This document shows positions 1 through 12,300 of a stretch of DNA of 64,000 nucleotides, in pieces. How positions within the stretch are numbered: the stretch's first letter is position 1; every line of letters begins with the position of its first letter. Position numbers and translations under genes: made by a program. The notes beneath the pieces are model-generated. The model had not been told where the DNA came from. It did not search any database and was given only the letters and a program-made list of their open reading frames with translations. Origin of the DNA: Rhexocercosporidium sp. MPI-PUGE-AT-0058 (Eukaryota; Ascomycota; Leotiomycetes; Helotiales); contig JAGTJL010000024.1 in NCBI GenBank assembly GCA_020746875.1, forward strand, positions 62,001-126,000, given 5' to 3'.

Positions 1-1712
1 ACGCCTCGAAATTATCCCGACGTCCATGAAAGTTTGTGTGGTGTTATTTGGCCCTTGCAGGGTAGATATCGCTTGATTGGGGATAAGCGTTTTGTTTGGG
101 GGATGGAAACAGAGTCGTAGAATACAGGGCTAGTAGTCGGGATTTAAGGGGAAGCGACCAATTAAGGCGTTATTAAGTTACAGCATCTTCGCAGTGGCGT
201 GTCTACCTAGCCGAGGATAGGACGGTACCGTATATGATTTTAGTAGAGTATATGAGAATCGCCTCGGAGAGACGAAAACAATCAATATCCTCTGGAGCAT
301 TGCTTCTTAATAGTTATTATCTTTTCTCAAACTAAGCTACTAGTGCAAAGAAATCTAAGTAGCCTCACAGGCGGCTAGAACCTCTACTTACTGATTCTTC
401 TACAGTAGTATGAGAGCCCACAAAGAAAATACCGATTGGGTAGGTAGATTATCCACCTCTTGTTTTTAATAGTTGCGATCTCGGTAATCCACCTCATACC
501 CTCAAAGTTAAGTGCAACTTAGCTGACGCATAGCTATTTAGATAATAAGGGTAGCCTTCCGCTCTAAGTCACTTAAATAGTGCATAACTATCTAGAAATC
601 GAGAGTCTTACTACCAGATAATGAGGGCCGTCTGGAAGATAGTAAGTTTAAATATAACTCTTCGTCGCTTTAATAGTAAAAGAATTAGGCTTCTTTACGT
701 TGGATTATAAGTTTATATTATAATTACTAGTATAACATCCTTTACAGCTGACGACCTTAAACATTAAGCGTAAAGACATATATAAATATTATAAACGCTA
801 AACTTAAATGCGAGCGGCGGAGAAGAAAGAGAGAGAATAAGGAAATAAATAAGAGGAAGGACATATTAATTAAGAAATCGTTTAAATTAAGGGAATTCGA
901 TGGTATCGACGTAGCCTTAATCATCTGTAAGTATGGCGGGTATATTACGTACAGGTCGAGGGACTATGTATTATAGCAACCCTTATTCGCAGAGATAGTA
1001 AGTAGAGTAGCTATATATTTGAGATACGGTAATATTAATATAGCTTAGCAAAATACTTATCTACTTTTTAAAAACATACTACTTAAAGATATAGCGAATC
1101 GCCGTATTAAATCAACGAGAAAGTACTTAAAGAAGATCTAAATAAACTATCTTTGCTTAAGTATTAGGTCTCCGGCATAAATCGGATATAGTTAATAAAA
1201 GGTGCGAACGAATAATTAAGTTTCCAAGGGGGAGTTAGGTTTAAGTCAAACCCAGATGCGACGGAGGCAGAAGTTAAGCATAAAATTGAATCGAGCGAGG
1301 GGAGCCAGGGCAAGAAGAGAGTCCGATTAAGCTAAGAAAAGTTACTTTTCTCAAGATTCGAGCTTTCAGGTAGTTTAATATAAAGATTATAGCAAGTATA
1401 AAGCTATTTTTATTTCTATTAAATAATAAAAGTTCATAGTATTCCCGGGTCCCTGTAAGCGGGCGGTGTGGTTCTGTTGACTATCGTTTAAAACAAAGCT
1501 AAGCGAGGTGATAAAGTGACGACTTAGCGTAGGAATAAACTTCAAGCGAGGTAGTGATAATAACCTCCCAAAAAACCTCATTATCTAAACTTTGCCTCTA
1601 TAGCTAGTTATAGTAACAGAATATATTCAGGGTTTTCTATTGCTAGTTATTATATCCGTAGTCTTTAAATAATATAGAATCTAAATAATATAGAATCTAA
1701 ATATATAAATGA
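1..1712. other. AT-rich RIP-like sequence without a recognised gene
   Basis: The stretch is rich in TA and TAA/TAG in all frames, and I found no convincing protein similarity. It has the look of a strongly mutated repeat. A short duplication of the unit aataatatagaatct lies at about 1668-1700, just before the trinucleotide tract. Confidence 0.5.
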
Positions 1713-1856
<144 letters not shown>

Positions 1857-2424
1857 CGGGCGGTTTATTAGAAGAAAAGACAGGAGTACTTCGTGCTTTT
1901 CTTTTATTACGACGAGTATTAAGGCGAAGCGTATTCTTAATTGAAGTTTATATAAAGCTATCTTTAATATTAAAAGTCATAAATCTTTAGGGCAAAGCTT
2001 TAGTGTAGTGTAGAAGTGGATAAAAGCACTGCGAGCAGTTTTAATTGAATTAAAGTAATTAATTATTATTCTAAAAGCTAAAAAGAATTAAGAAAAACAG
2101 TTATTCTCTTGAAAGTGGTTTATAGCAGCAGAACTTAATTAAATCACGTGTAATATCAAGAGAGCAGCTGCCCGTGCCTATACGACATACCTCTTAAGCA
2201 ATTAATAGTAATAAGCTACTGCCATTATAATTAATTGTATTATGCGAGACGAAATAATAAGAAGGAATTAAATAAATAAATTCACTTATATATAATAATT
2301 AAGCAAATAACTTAATTAAATAAACCAACGATTTTCTTACTAAACCTGAACTTGTAAATACTTAATAACTCACAGATCGACTGCTCTCGATTTACTACTT
2401 AATTAATTAATTAACTGCTCCTTT
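1857..2424. other. AT-rich stretch without a recognised gene
   Basis: AT-rich decayed sequence between the microsatellite and a copia LTR. I see no coding frame I can support. Confidence 0.5.
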
Positions 2425-2730
2425 TGTTGGATTTGACTTCGGTAACTCGTGCCGATTTTACCTTAGAATAGCCAAAGGAGTTTCCACTGCTTACGTGGCC
2501 CGGAAATTACCTTCGTATTCCGGGAAATTACGCTCGTATTTAATTACGTACCTCATATAAGCTACGTAATCAGTTACGTAGTCGTAGAAGCTTCTAGAGA
2601 AGCTATTATTTTACATATAACTACCGAAGAGCTCTTTTAGCTCTTTAAGTAAGCAAGTAATTCTCTCTCTTTAATCACGTGTCCTTACCTACTGCGCTTC
2701 CTCATTCTGATTGGCTCGCCTATTCTCATA
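2425..2730 (+). repeat. Copia-A LTR, copy 1
   Basis: Starts TGTTGGATTT and is clearly homologous over its whole length to the LTRs at 15331-15645 and 28862-29172. Its end is CA mutated to TA. It is followed directly by TGGTAGCAATTCGC, a primer-binding-site-like stretch whose TGG would pair with a tRNA CCA end. About 100 bp of the element leader also follows, matching the sequence after the 15.3-kb LTR. It is therefore the 5' end of a truncated element and not a solo LTR. Confidence 0.88.
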
Positions 2731-2837
2731 TGGTAGCAATTCGCTAAGGCGATTAATAATATCAGTTACCGGCACACCTCCCGATCGAGACGACTAGCTG
2801 AGCTTTCTCGGCTAATACCGCTTCGGCTGCTTCCGTT
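2731..2837 (+). mobile_element. Truncated copia-A leader with primer binding site
   Basis: Matches the leader downstream of the LTR at 15331-15645 until about 2837, where another repeat begins. The first bases, TGGTAGCAATTCGC, are the likely primer binding site. In the 15.3-kb copy the TGG reads TAG, as a G-to-A change would give. Confidence 0.75.
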
Positions 2838-3205
2838 TATAAGATTACATTAAGCATATTACCGTATTCGGTATAAATCTTACCTTTCCATAACTCAACT
2901 ACCTTTGCATAAAGCTCTAGCTTCGCATAAAGCTCCGGCTTCCGTGCTTTGAACCTCGGAAGCTTTAAGCTTCCGGTAAAGGGTTATTCAGGGCTAAAAC
3001 AGTGGCTTCATCAAGCCTTAAGCTTCCGTGTTTCAAACCTCGGAAGCTCTGGTAATATAAAGCTAGTCTTAATACAAAGCTAGTTTCAATATAAAGCTAA
3101 TAACCGATGCGAGAGCCAAATAGCTTGGCGCCTAAAAGTAGTTATATAGACCTAGTTTCCCACGAAGTAATAGAATCATTATTCACACCAAATCTCTTCT
3201 TTTCA
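2838..3205 (+). repeat. LTR-like dispersed repeat R, copy 1
   Basis: Near-collinear with 60835-61248. It contains a perfect 19-bp palindrome, CGGAAGCTTTAAGCTTCCG, at 2957-2975, a TATATAGACC TATA-like motif and a conserved end, ATCTCTTCTTTTCA. The promoter-like 3' part suggests an LTR, but no internal coding region can be tied to it and I found no clear target-site duplication. It joins the copia-A leader on its left. Confidence 0.75.
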
Positions 3206-4560
3206 TCCTTAATATTCTTATTACTTATATTAATCTCTTTCTTTAGTAGCAGCTTGTACGAGCTTTAGATCTCCTCGTTCTTTAGCGAAGTTAAGTAAGG
3301 TAGAGATTTTATTACGTTATAAAGCTATAGCACCCTTTCCGACCTTAAATCTTTAATATCTTAAACTATAATTACTTATTTCTCGAGATTATATTTCATA
3401 TCTTTATAATTATTTTTTAATTTCTTAAATAAATCCTTTTTAAGTCGTATTAAGAGAATAAAATTATTAGCTTGTTTAAATACTTTTCTCTTTTCTTAAT
3501 TATTTATTATTATAAAGTAATTAATTCTCTTATACCTTATGAAATATATTTAAAGCTTAATTCCTTTTTTTTATATAGTTTTTTTTCATAAATTATAGCT
3601 TTAATTTAATAGATTAAAAGCATATGTTTTTTTTTATTTCACGGAAATAATAAGTATTATATTAGCACTTTAGCTATAAGCCATAAAGGTCATTATAGCA
3701 AGCTAAGTACTTAATCACTTAATAATAGTCCTCGATTCAAGGCTTAGACTCTCGTAGTTCTTTAATTATCCTTAGATTATAGCTACTTAAGGGCTGGACT
3801 GTAGTTTTTAGCTTTTTATTAAAAAGTCGGTGTAGAGCTACTCGTAAGTAACGCTCTTAGCTTAAGCGCTTAAGAATGATATAAGACTTGTAAATATAAT
3901 ATATAACTATTTAGTGCACCGGATTATATAAAAACATTATGCTCGTACGTAAAGAGAGTCGAATTTAGAACGGAAATAGTAGTATAGGAAAACTAGTGTC
4001 TTACCGGAAACCGCCTTAGGCGGCAGCGCTCGGGCTAATCATAGCACCCGAGTTCTAGTGTTTTACCGAAATACCACCGTCACATAAGAAGTAGGCAGCC
4101 TTATTTTATAAAAGCATAAGGGTTGTTTTTCTATAAATGCATATGTCGAATAATAACGGGAAGTGGTATTAAATTAGACGCTGGGGAAGTGCAGATTAAA
4201 TATTTAAGGCAAGAATTCAGAGCTGATTTAATGAATCCTTCGAATCGACTTTTAAAAGCTTCGTATCTAATGAATCAAAGGCCAGAATTCCTTAAATCGT
4301 ACATACGAATATTCGATTTATTCAATTTAAGTTTCATTCAAAAAATTCGAAAAATTCAACTTCAATTGCCAGCTCTAGTTGTATGTTGGGTAGCATGCTT
4401 ATGAGGAGCGCAAACAGTTTACTTCTGGATTTGTATTATCGTCCTTTTGGCCCTTTAAAACCGTACAGAATCGTCGATCGACTGCCATTACGGTGCATTA
4501 TTATGTGTATTTGAGTACGACGTCTTGTGGCAGACAGGAGTTAAAAGAGTGCTTAACGGA
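3206..4560. other. AT-rich stretch without a recognised gene
   Basis: Mostly TA-rich decayed repeat. Near 4120-4400 the sequence is less stop-dense, but the only frame there looks like chance and matches nothing I recognise. Confidence 0.5.
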
Positions 4561-5296
4561 TCGGTGTGTGCTTAAATACGTTGAAGTTGAAATTTGCGAA
4601 ATTCGGTAAGTCATTGGTGCAGCTCTTGCGAACAGGGATCTAGAATTGGCCCCGGAAGAACCCTTGACTTACTTTTTCCAATTTCAGCTGGCGGCAGTCG
4701 TAGTCACAAACGGGTCGCCCGTGTCCTCTATCGGCTCACCTCCTTAGCTCACTTGCTCAGCCCGACTCAGGTTTGGCTCACCCACAGCTCAGGTTAAGAC
4801 TTGGGCGGAGGGACATATCAGCGGGGAAATCTCTCGAACAACCATGGCTTCATTCCTCGCTCGTACACCTCGTAAGTGTCCTCGAAAAGGTCGTCACGAA
4901 ACAGGGTATCTTTAGAGACTGATTGTTCGGCCGCAAGGAAAATTTGACAGAGCCTCTTGCTTTTATCTGTGGTACCTAATTCGAACTTGCCCATAAAGCT
5001 ACCGTTTGTGTAGAGATGTTTCCTTTTAATAAGCAAGGATTATAGTACAAATTTCATTGCGTTACGGGAATGCGCCGTCGACGCCGTCAAAGAGCTACAT
5101 GTGCTACAATTGCCAGGACGAAACACCAGCCTGCATTCGATAATGGCGCTGCGTGCTCCATGACGGCCCGAGACAAAGCGTAGAAGCAGATTTTACTCGC
5201 ACTCAAGCAACACCCCACAAGAGAACAAAAGCATGTCTGGCACCGACTTTAATTTCTAACTCCACACCTAGCAAGCCTTCATCCCCTTGAAATCGG
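4561..5296. other. Less mutated pocket, possible gene remnant on minus strand
   Basis: Base composition is near normal here, unlike the flanks. A minus-strand frame at 4818-5036 encodes a protein-like run with acidic and aromatic residues near its end (DDLFEDTYEVYERG, then KPWLFERF). It has no ATG start and I do not recognise it. It could be the last exon of an eroded gene. The 4680-4800 part is rich in CTCA-type short repeats on the plus strand. Confidence 0.25.
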
Positions 5297-5314
5297 TTTA
5301 ACCCTAACCCTAAC
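5297..5314. repeat. Interstitial telomere-like tract (CCCTAA)
   Basis: The plus strand reads TTTAACCCTAACCCTAAC, about two and a half units of the CCCTAA repeat typical of filamentous fungal telomeres. It is short, so chance cannot be excluded. Confidence 0.6.
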
Positions 5315-5445
5315 AGGGTACCCACGAACGATCGGTCGAGCTGAGACTCCGAAGAGAACTCCATACAACGATCGAGCGCTTACTATCCAGCACAGCCCTC
5401 TCGAAATTGTCTTGCTCAGTAGCCACTAACCTCGGCGGCGCCCCT

Positions 5446-5761
5446 CTAACAACACTGTAAGGCGCGTTAACATCGTTAGGGCCAGCCAGTTCCTAGAATA
5501 CAGAGGGGAGAACACTTACGTGAGTCTTCTACAAGGCGAGTTAGCATCGTCATGGCCAGCCAGTTCCCAGAATTCAGAGGGGAGAGCACTTACCGGGTTA
5601 CCACGCGAACGACGCACAGCAGCAGCCGGCGGACCGTCTCGACGCACAGGAAGACGAGCAAGTTGTATATGAGTGGAAGCAGGTTGACGCTTGTCGACCA
5701 AAGTCGGAGCGGCGAGTGCCAGAGTGGCGAAAACCAACGAGAGGACAGTGGAGAGCTGCAT
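5446..5761 (-). CDS. Candidate small secreted protein with twin introns
   Basis: ATG at 5761-5759 opens a frame with a textbook signal peptide: a hydrophobic core to about residue 18 ending LALAA, then a Kex2-like KR at residues 24-25. Further dibasic sites lie at 40-41 and 50-51, as in secreted propeptides. Proposed exons are 5761-5594, 5528-5520 (nine bases, Lys-Thr-His) and 5454-5446 (Cys-Cys-stop), giving 61 residues. Both introns are 65 nt, start GTAAGT, have TAAC branch sites and end TAG or CAG. A TATA-like tttatataca lies just upstream on the coding strand. No homolog is recognised and function is unknown. The signal peptide is well supported, the C-terminal splicing is a model, and another acceptor could give a different tail. 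Confidence 0.5.
5455..5593 (-). repeat. Two near-identical 65-nt introns in tandem
   Basis: Segments 5593-5529 and 5519-5455 (minus strand) are each 65 nt and differ at nine positions by my count, about 86% identical. Five of the nine are C/T or G/A differences that would fit RIP-like mutation. Both have donor GTAAGT, an internal GAACTGGCTGGCC block, a branch-like GATGYTAAC and an AG end. The similarity stops at the splice borders: the nine bases between them and the flanking exon ends are unrelated. Confidence 0.8.
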
Positions 5762-5769
5762 GTTTAAAA

Positions 5770-6089
5770 TTGGCAGAAAGGGGTATGTATATAAAGTTGG
5801 GAAAGGGTGTGTATAAAGCTAGGTAGTAATGGTGAATAGTTAAATAGTAGTTTGGATTGTTTGTCTTGAAGTTTGGAGAAATAAGTTGGCGATGTTCAGC
5901 GTTATAATTATAAGACGGAAGTCACGAGACGAATGGCATTGCAAAGGCTCCTGGCAAATCAGGACACTCAAAGAAACTGCCGAAATTGCTAGCCTTTACG
6001 AAGGCCCCGCGGCTGGACAAGGGTAAGGACATTGTCTATTCGTTCAAAACCGCCGCAAACCTTATGCACTTTAAACCGCTACATCAACT
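5770..6089. other. Upstream region of the small secreted protein gene
   Basis: Near-normal composition with no gene recognised. It holds the promoter side of the minus-strand gene ending at 5446 and runs into the left end of a Fot1-like transposon. Confidence 0.5.
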
Positions 6090-7200
6090 AAGTCCCCACC
6101 CCCTCATTCCGAACACCTCGCTGAGCACTCTGCTTTTTTACCTACCTCCATTTAATAATTTATAATTATCCTATTCTCTTATCGATTTTCCTAATTTTTA
6201 GAATATTAATTGAAACGATCATTATACCAAAATACATCGAAGACGATATAGTTCTAGCTCTTAATGCGATTGAAAATAGCAAGTCCTTACGACAGGCCGC
6301 AAAAGACTGGAGTATTTCACCGTCTACTCTTTATGGCCGATCTCGTAATACAAAGGCCTATCAACAAGCTGCTAGTCATTTGCAAAGGCTACCTACGGTA
6401 TTAAAAGAGCGTTTTACGCACTAGGTTTTGACTCAAGAGACATTGGGGTTTAGTGTTACTTATGCATAAGTACGGCTTTTTAAGAACCGACTTTACGCAC
6501 TTCAAGGGGACCCTGTACTACTTGGAAAACGATAAGTATAACGGGTTTTTGAGCGAAATCTTATTCTAAGCACTAAAAAGCAATATTCTATTAATTTTAT
6601 ACGTGTTAATAACGTAATATTTAATATTATTAAGCTATAGTTCTACAAATTACAAATCCCAGCTATTAAGGCAATTCTACCTGAAAATCAATAGAACATA
6701 AATAAAGCAAGAATCATAAAAGGCTTTAAAGTTAACAGCTTAATTATTAGCTATACAAATCGACGTTTTATATAGCGAAAATAGCCTGGTTCCCGGAATT
6801 AGACCTCGTTCATTAAATATATCTTTGCCACCGGTAATAAAACTACTCCACTTGTAATATACAAGGGGAAATCGGTCCAGCAATAATAGTTTCTAGTAAA
6901 TATTAACTTATTTAAGGACTAGCAATTCACAGCAACAGAGAATAGATAGACAAATAACGCTACCGTATTAAAGTAGCTTAAAAAGGTCACTATTCCTTAG
7001 ACGCAACCACGTGACCAACAACCCCGATTACTAGTCTTAGCCGGCCATAGAAGTTATAAGACTACGGAATTTATATAGAAGTGCTAAGAATACAACATAT
7101 TTCTGTTGTTTTTACCTGCACATATGTCGTGCAGGTTATAGTTGGCCGGCTAAGCAAGCCCAATCAAGAGCGCTATAACTAAAGCGCCAGCGAGCTTCCC
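6090..7200 (+). mobile_element. Fot1/pogo-type DNA transposon, decayed
   Basis: The left end resembles the terminus of the better-preserved element at 51071-53244 (both carry a CCCC-ATTCCG-ACCTCGC pattern). From about 6215 a frame encodes a Psq-type helix-turn-helix (ALNAIENSKSLRQAAKDWSI, then SPSTLYGR), followed by DDE-like transposase sequence with several in-frame stops, for example at 6422. The similarity fades near 7140-7200 and no right terminal repeat is evident, so the element is probably truncated. It is not functional. Confidence 0.75.
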
Positions 7201-9479
7201 CTTTCAGGGAGCTTGAATATATTATAAATAATATAACGACAGTCTAATACATAACTGCGTAACGTTTAATTAACCTGATATTTGCCTCTGTGGAGCTTTA
7301 AAGTATATTACACTATAGTTATAAGCCCCGTGAGCTATAAAAAGCTTCTTAGTCGTATAGATATGCCGAAGTAGCTTTACAGAAGCAGTTTGTACTGCTG
7401 TTTTTAATTATCGCAGCTTTTTAAAACTCGTTAATAACTCTTAAACTACTAAATCTCGTTAAAGCTATTATTATTAGTATAGTTTAAACCTATAATGTCA
7501 CTTTTAAAGTTACTTGCGAACTGCACTTTAAAAGCGCGAAAGAATTAAGCGACATAATACTTGCGCTTGAATTTTTATATTATATTTATCGGTGCACTAA
7601 ATATAATAAACCCTGGCGCTTCTGCTACAGGTTAGATTCTAAACCACCGGATAAAGTCTCTAACGCTTAAGAGCACCGCGCAAAAGGTAGCAAAGACTTA
7701 GTTAGTTAATTTTACGCTAATATTACAACTTGGAAAATAATAAACTTATAATTATTTTTAACGCTTAAGTCGTCTGATAACGCGTAGACTACACTTACTT
7801 TAACTTTATCGACAGATGCTTTAATGAAAAAAACAAATCTAAAAGAAGTTAATCTACTTCTTTACTTAATAGTTACAAAAATACAACAGATTTACGCAGT
7901 ATAAGCTAAGGAATATCAGTATACGCTTACTAAATAAATAAGCTAAAACAATAAGTATATAACTTTATATAACTAGCTCTTCGAACCAGTAGACGATTCG
8001 CTCTTAAACTTTGCGATTAAGAAATTAGCCGGCAAAAGCGAATTAAGTATATAAATATTAATTAATATACTTTAGCGCGACATAATACCGTTAGAATCGT
8101 CGGTTCTTATAATAATAATCACAGAATATAAGAAGGTTTTAAAAAAGATATATAAAAGAAAAGTTAACGTTAATTAATAAATAAAAGACATCTTAAAAAC
8201 TTATAAGAATACTAAAGCGTACGATATACTTAACGTTAAAAGCATTATAGCTTTAAAAAAGTAGCTACGTGTTATAAGAGCTTATATATATTTAAATTAA
8301 GTAAATCTTATCTTCAGTACAATTATACGCGACGACTAACTTAGAAAAAAGTACAAATTTACTTTTAATAATTATATTTAGGTACTTTTTAATATAAACT
8401 AAAAGTATACTATATTCAAGAAGCTCAGGCGTTAAAAGGGAAGTAGCGGTTAATATTTAACCCTTAGAAGTATAAATAATAATACGTCAGGTATAAGCTT
8501 TTATATATCTCGATCTCGAGGCTAAAGTAGTTTATACTTATACGGTAAAAATAATAAGCACTTTTTAAGCCGCTTAACTGTTAGAGACTACGTTATATAA
8601 TTAACGAAACGACTATCGAAGGTATAAGGCATATACTAAACGCTAATAAAGTAATTGGAATTCACTAGAAGTTAAATACTATAGACTTTAAAAAGCTTAA
8701 GCTAGTTATAATTAAGAAAAATAAAAGTATATTATAATCGCTAAAATCACCGGAGCTAATAATAATAATAACTTTAAACTTGCTACTAACGCTAAATCAC
8801 TCGATGCCGCTGTACTTATAATTAATAAAAGTAAAAGTAAAGTTATATAAAATAAAATAAATATTAATATAATTATAATCGACCTAAAGCTCCTCGACGA
8901 TATACTTTACGATAGTAATCTAAGCTTTGGTATTTACTTTATTATAAAGTTCTAACGCCACCTTTTATTAGATAATACTCTTATTAATAACTATAATATT
9001 ATTACTTAATTCATATTATTAATAAACTCGTCCCCGGCAGTTTTAAACGTATTACACAAGATATAATTAACGTAAGTACTTTAAGTCTAATAATTACTAG
9101 CAAAAGTACACGCATCTTCGAAAACGCCTTATATAATCTTAAAAGACTACATACTTAGAATCTAATATTAAGTAATGTAATTATTATAAAAAGTTTTAAT
9201 ATTAATATTATTTCTAAGAGCTGCCTCATGAATTCGGAGGTATAGTATAATAATAATAACATGCCTTTATAAGTAAGCAGTGCTAAAGATAGCTATATAA
9301 TAAGAAACTTATAGCGCAAGTAGAACCTTATAATATTTGAATATAAGCTTGTTACCAACTGCTCGCGCTCTTCACAATTACATGCGTTTATAAAAGCTCG
9401 TAGATTTCCTATTGTAATAATATACTTAATAATTAATAAACAACTGCACCTTCTTAATATAAGATTAAGGCACTTCACG

Positions 9480-9734
9480 TATACTCGGCAGCTCGCAAGA
9501 GACTATTTTAGGCTCAAACGAAGAATAAACCTAATAGCTGACAATAGACTGTTTCAAGATCAAACAAAGGTAATGCGGTAATACCTCGCAAGAGACTATT
9601 TCAGGACTCTTCGCAAATAGCTGCTTAATTAAGCTACTTAAGCGAATACACACGCGATTGCTAGAAGTAGTTATATAGACCTAGTTTCCCCCGAAGTAAT
9701 GAAATCATCATTTATACCAAATCTCTTCTTTTCA
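9480..9734 (+). repeat. Divergent copy of dispersed repeat R, 3' end conserved
   Basis: The last 72 bp or so (9663-9734) match the 3' end of the R repeats at 2838-3205 and 60835-61248, including GTTATATAGACCTAGTTTCCC. The upstream part differs and contains two copies of the motif CTCGCAAGAGACTATTT about 95 bp apart. It interrupts the copia-C sequence. Confidence 0.6.
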
Positions 9735-10259
9735 CTTAAGAAGTATACCTTCTAATTAACTCGGAGTTTCTTACGACTTCGGAGCGATATAATATAAATA
9801 TAACACTTACGCGTTAATTACCTCAGTAAAATTACCTTAGAAGCGCTTATGAAGTATACTCGTAATATTCAAATCGATAGAATCACGCGTATAAAATACG
9901 AAAGTTATATTATAATATACTTAAGTTAACAACTATTACGTACAATATTAAATAATAAGTCCCTAAGACCTTTCTTCAGAATCGTATAAGACCTATTTAA
10001 TTACCTTATCCCATGAACCGCCAGAAGCCACTTTTAGCGTCGTTTGACACTCGCTTAGAGGAGATACCCTTTAAGAAGCAACACAACTACTTTCCCAAGA
10101 TAAAGGTTACTTAATATCAAGAAGTAAAATATATATTTCGAACCAGCTGTACTCGGGCATGTAATTTATTTTCGTTAATCCTAAGTATTGCGTTTGATGC
10201 ACCCCCTCGACATTCTCGCGCTAAAAGTGGCAAGCGATGGCGGTCCATGGGATAGGCTA
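9735..10259. other. Unassigned AT-rich repeat sequence
   Basis: Lies between the R-like repeat and the copia integrase-like frame. It has a less mutated patch near 10010-10260, but no gene is recognised. Confidence 0.4.
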
Positions 10260-11527
10260 CGATAAGATATACTAGTTATTATTAATTAAGAATGAATATA
10301 ATAAAAAGCTTTTCGTGTTTACGCTTATTAGTAAATCCTAAAAGTCTATTATAAAAGTACTTAAAACGTTCAAAATATAAACTAGACGCTAATATATCTT
10401 TATTATATACAAAATTAAGTTTAATAACGACAGGTCGGTAACTAGTATAAGATACTAAATTAAATACGATTAATAAGCGTTAGACAGTAGTATAAAGCTA
10501 AAGCTTACTTCGGTTTATATATATAAGCCGAATAAAAGTGCAGAAAAAGCTAGTGAAAAATTAAATTACTAAAGTCTTAAAGATAATAATAAGTATTAAT
10601 TTATTATTTAAGTTATAACTGGAAGCTGTTCTAACAGCTGCGTATCTTTATAATATATTATTACTTACTAAAACAATTATATAATCGCTAAATAAAATAC
10701 TAAAAATATAATTTAAATAATATTTTTAATAATACGATCTAAAAGTAATGAGAAAACAATTAATCGGCTTAAAGCTTGATTAAAATAATATTTTTACGTA
10801 TAGCGCTAAAGCTTACGCGATAATCAAAGACGGACAGCTCTCCGTAATAAGAAAAGCTTTAAAGTCAACCTTAAAAGGTATATTAAATACTTAGCTAGCT
10901 ATTACGTAATTAATATATATAAGATTTAAATACTTTAGCTAAAGCGTGTAATACGTACCTAAAATGTTGTTTTTAATAAGGTATAGGTTTATAATAAGTA
11001 GGTAATAGTAGATTAATTACTGCTAATACTTAAGTGAGTTGTTGATATACTAATAAAGCCTAAAGCCGCTTAAGACGCCGAGTTAGCTATCGAACATGTA
11101 AACGACGAATATACGCAAGCTAAAAATAATATTAAATTAAATAAGCTGCTATTTAATTTAATAAAAGTCGACGAAGTTTTTAAAGAAGTAATCTTATACG
11201 TAATTACTGAGCTTATAACTCCGGAAGAGGTAAAGCTGCTTATTCCACGAAAGCACTAAAATAAGTCAATTTTTTAAATTCACGAGTTAACACGTTAGAA
11301 GATAATATAAAACTTAATAATAACGATATAAATATTTTAGTAATATTAAAAAGCTTAAGTATACTAAGCTAGACTCGAAGTCAGATATAACGAAACGAAC
11401 AATTCGAGCCTGAGAGAAGTGCTATAAGTAAAAAACAATTACTTTAAGCTAAGGGTACGTATAACTTAATATTTTGAATTATAATTTAAGTTAAGCTATA
11501 ATACAGCTAGAGTTAACTACTGCGTTA

Positions 11528-11760
11528 TGTTGGAATCCATGTGATCCTCGCATCACGTGAAATCGAAGGCTCTAGAATAAAGCTTGATTTGTAAGGCATA
11601 GAAAGCTCTAGAAGCTCTTCCTTATGTATATAAGCCTATTATCGCTCTGCCTTTAGAAGAGTGAGACATGCAAAATATAAGAATTTGATACGTTAAACTA
11701 AAGTAATTAATACAGGCTTAAGAAATATTATTGTGTGAATAATGATATTCACGGAACCAC
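11528..11760 (+). repeat. LTR-like sequence (probable 3' LTR of copia-C)
   Basis: Begins TGTTGGAATCC, contains two CACGTG/TCACGTG-type motifs and a TATATAAGCC box, and ends near ATATTCA. It sits directly after degraded copia coding sequence. No second copy is present in the window, so the right boundary is a guess. Confidence 0.5.
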
Positions 11761-12300
11761 GTGAATACGGAGAATAAGTCAATATAGGGGTTATATATCG
11801 CAGGAGGTAAATAAAGAGCACTTAACGCTAGCTACTTTAGGACTAGCGTATAATGAGAGCCTCTTATATATAAAACTCTTATTAATATATTAAAAGTAGC
11901 TTTTTAAACTTAAACAAATACATGGAATGTAACTAAAGCTTTACATTATGTAATCGAGTCTTACTACGATTAACTAAGTTGTTACTTATTATTAAGAGGG
12001 ATAGGCAATATAGTGTAATTAATATTAATTAACTTGCAGATTAAAACACTCAAATCGCGCTGTCTAGCTAAAGATAGTAAAAGGAGAGAGTTATTGAGAA
12101 TACTACGAAGGTAATACTTTAAACTTATTACTATAATAGTTTAACGTAGTTGCCGAGAGGGACTGTATTAATTAAATTCGTAAAAGTAAACCGACCTTAG
12201 GTTTGGCTAACGATTCTTATTACTTTACGCGGTTGCCGGGAGGGACTGTATTAGCAGGCCTTTAAAATTAAAACAAAAACACAAAAACTAACAAAAACAA
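11761..12300. repeat. AT-rich segment with an 84-bp-spaced direct repeat
   Basis: A GTTGCCGRGAGGGACTGTATTA motif occurs at about 12149-12171 and again at 12232-12254, in the same orientation. The rest is AT-rich and unassigned. It may include the LTR of the copia-B element that follows. Confidence 0.5.

Larger units (their letters stand above)
7215..11527 (+). mobile_element. Copia-C retrotransposon, heavily RIP-mutated
   Basis: About 7.6-9.2 kb reads through stops as a gag-like and protease-like frame. About 10.26-11.3 kb resembles the integrase and post-integrase region of copia polyproteins (for example runs like LKLTSVYIYKPNKSAEKASE, and a frame with INIYRI followed by VIRT and DVVF-like residues). 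An LTR-like sequence follows at 11528. The middle, about 9480-10260, is interrupted by other repeat sequence. All frames contain many TAA/TAG codons. Family assignment rests on hand translation of degraded sequence, so the edges are approximate. Confidence 0.6.

Noticed and set aside
2425..2837. Solo copia LTR
   Set aside because: The primer binding site and about 100 bp of leader follow it, so it is a truncated element and not a solo LTR.
4123..4404. 93-codon plus-strand frame in AT-rich DNA
   Set aside because: Low-complexity composition in decayed repeat sequence, with no recognisable domain.
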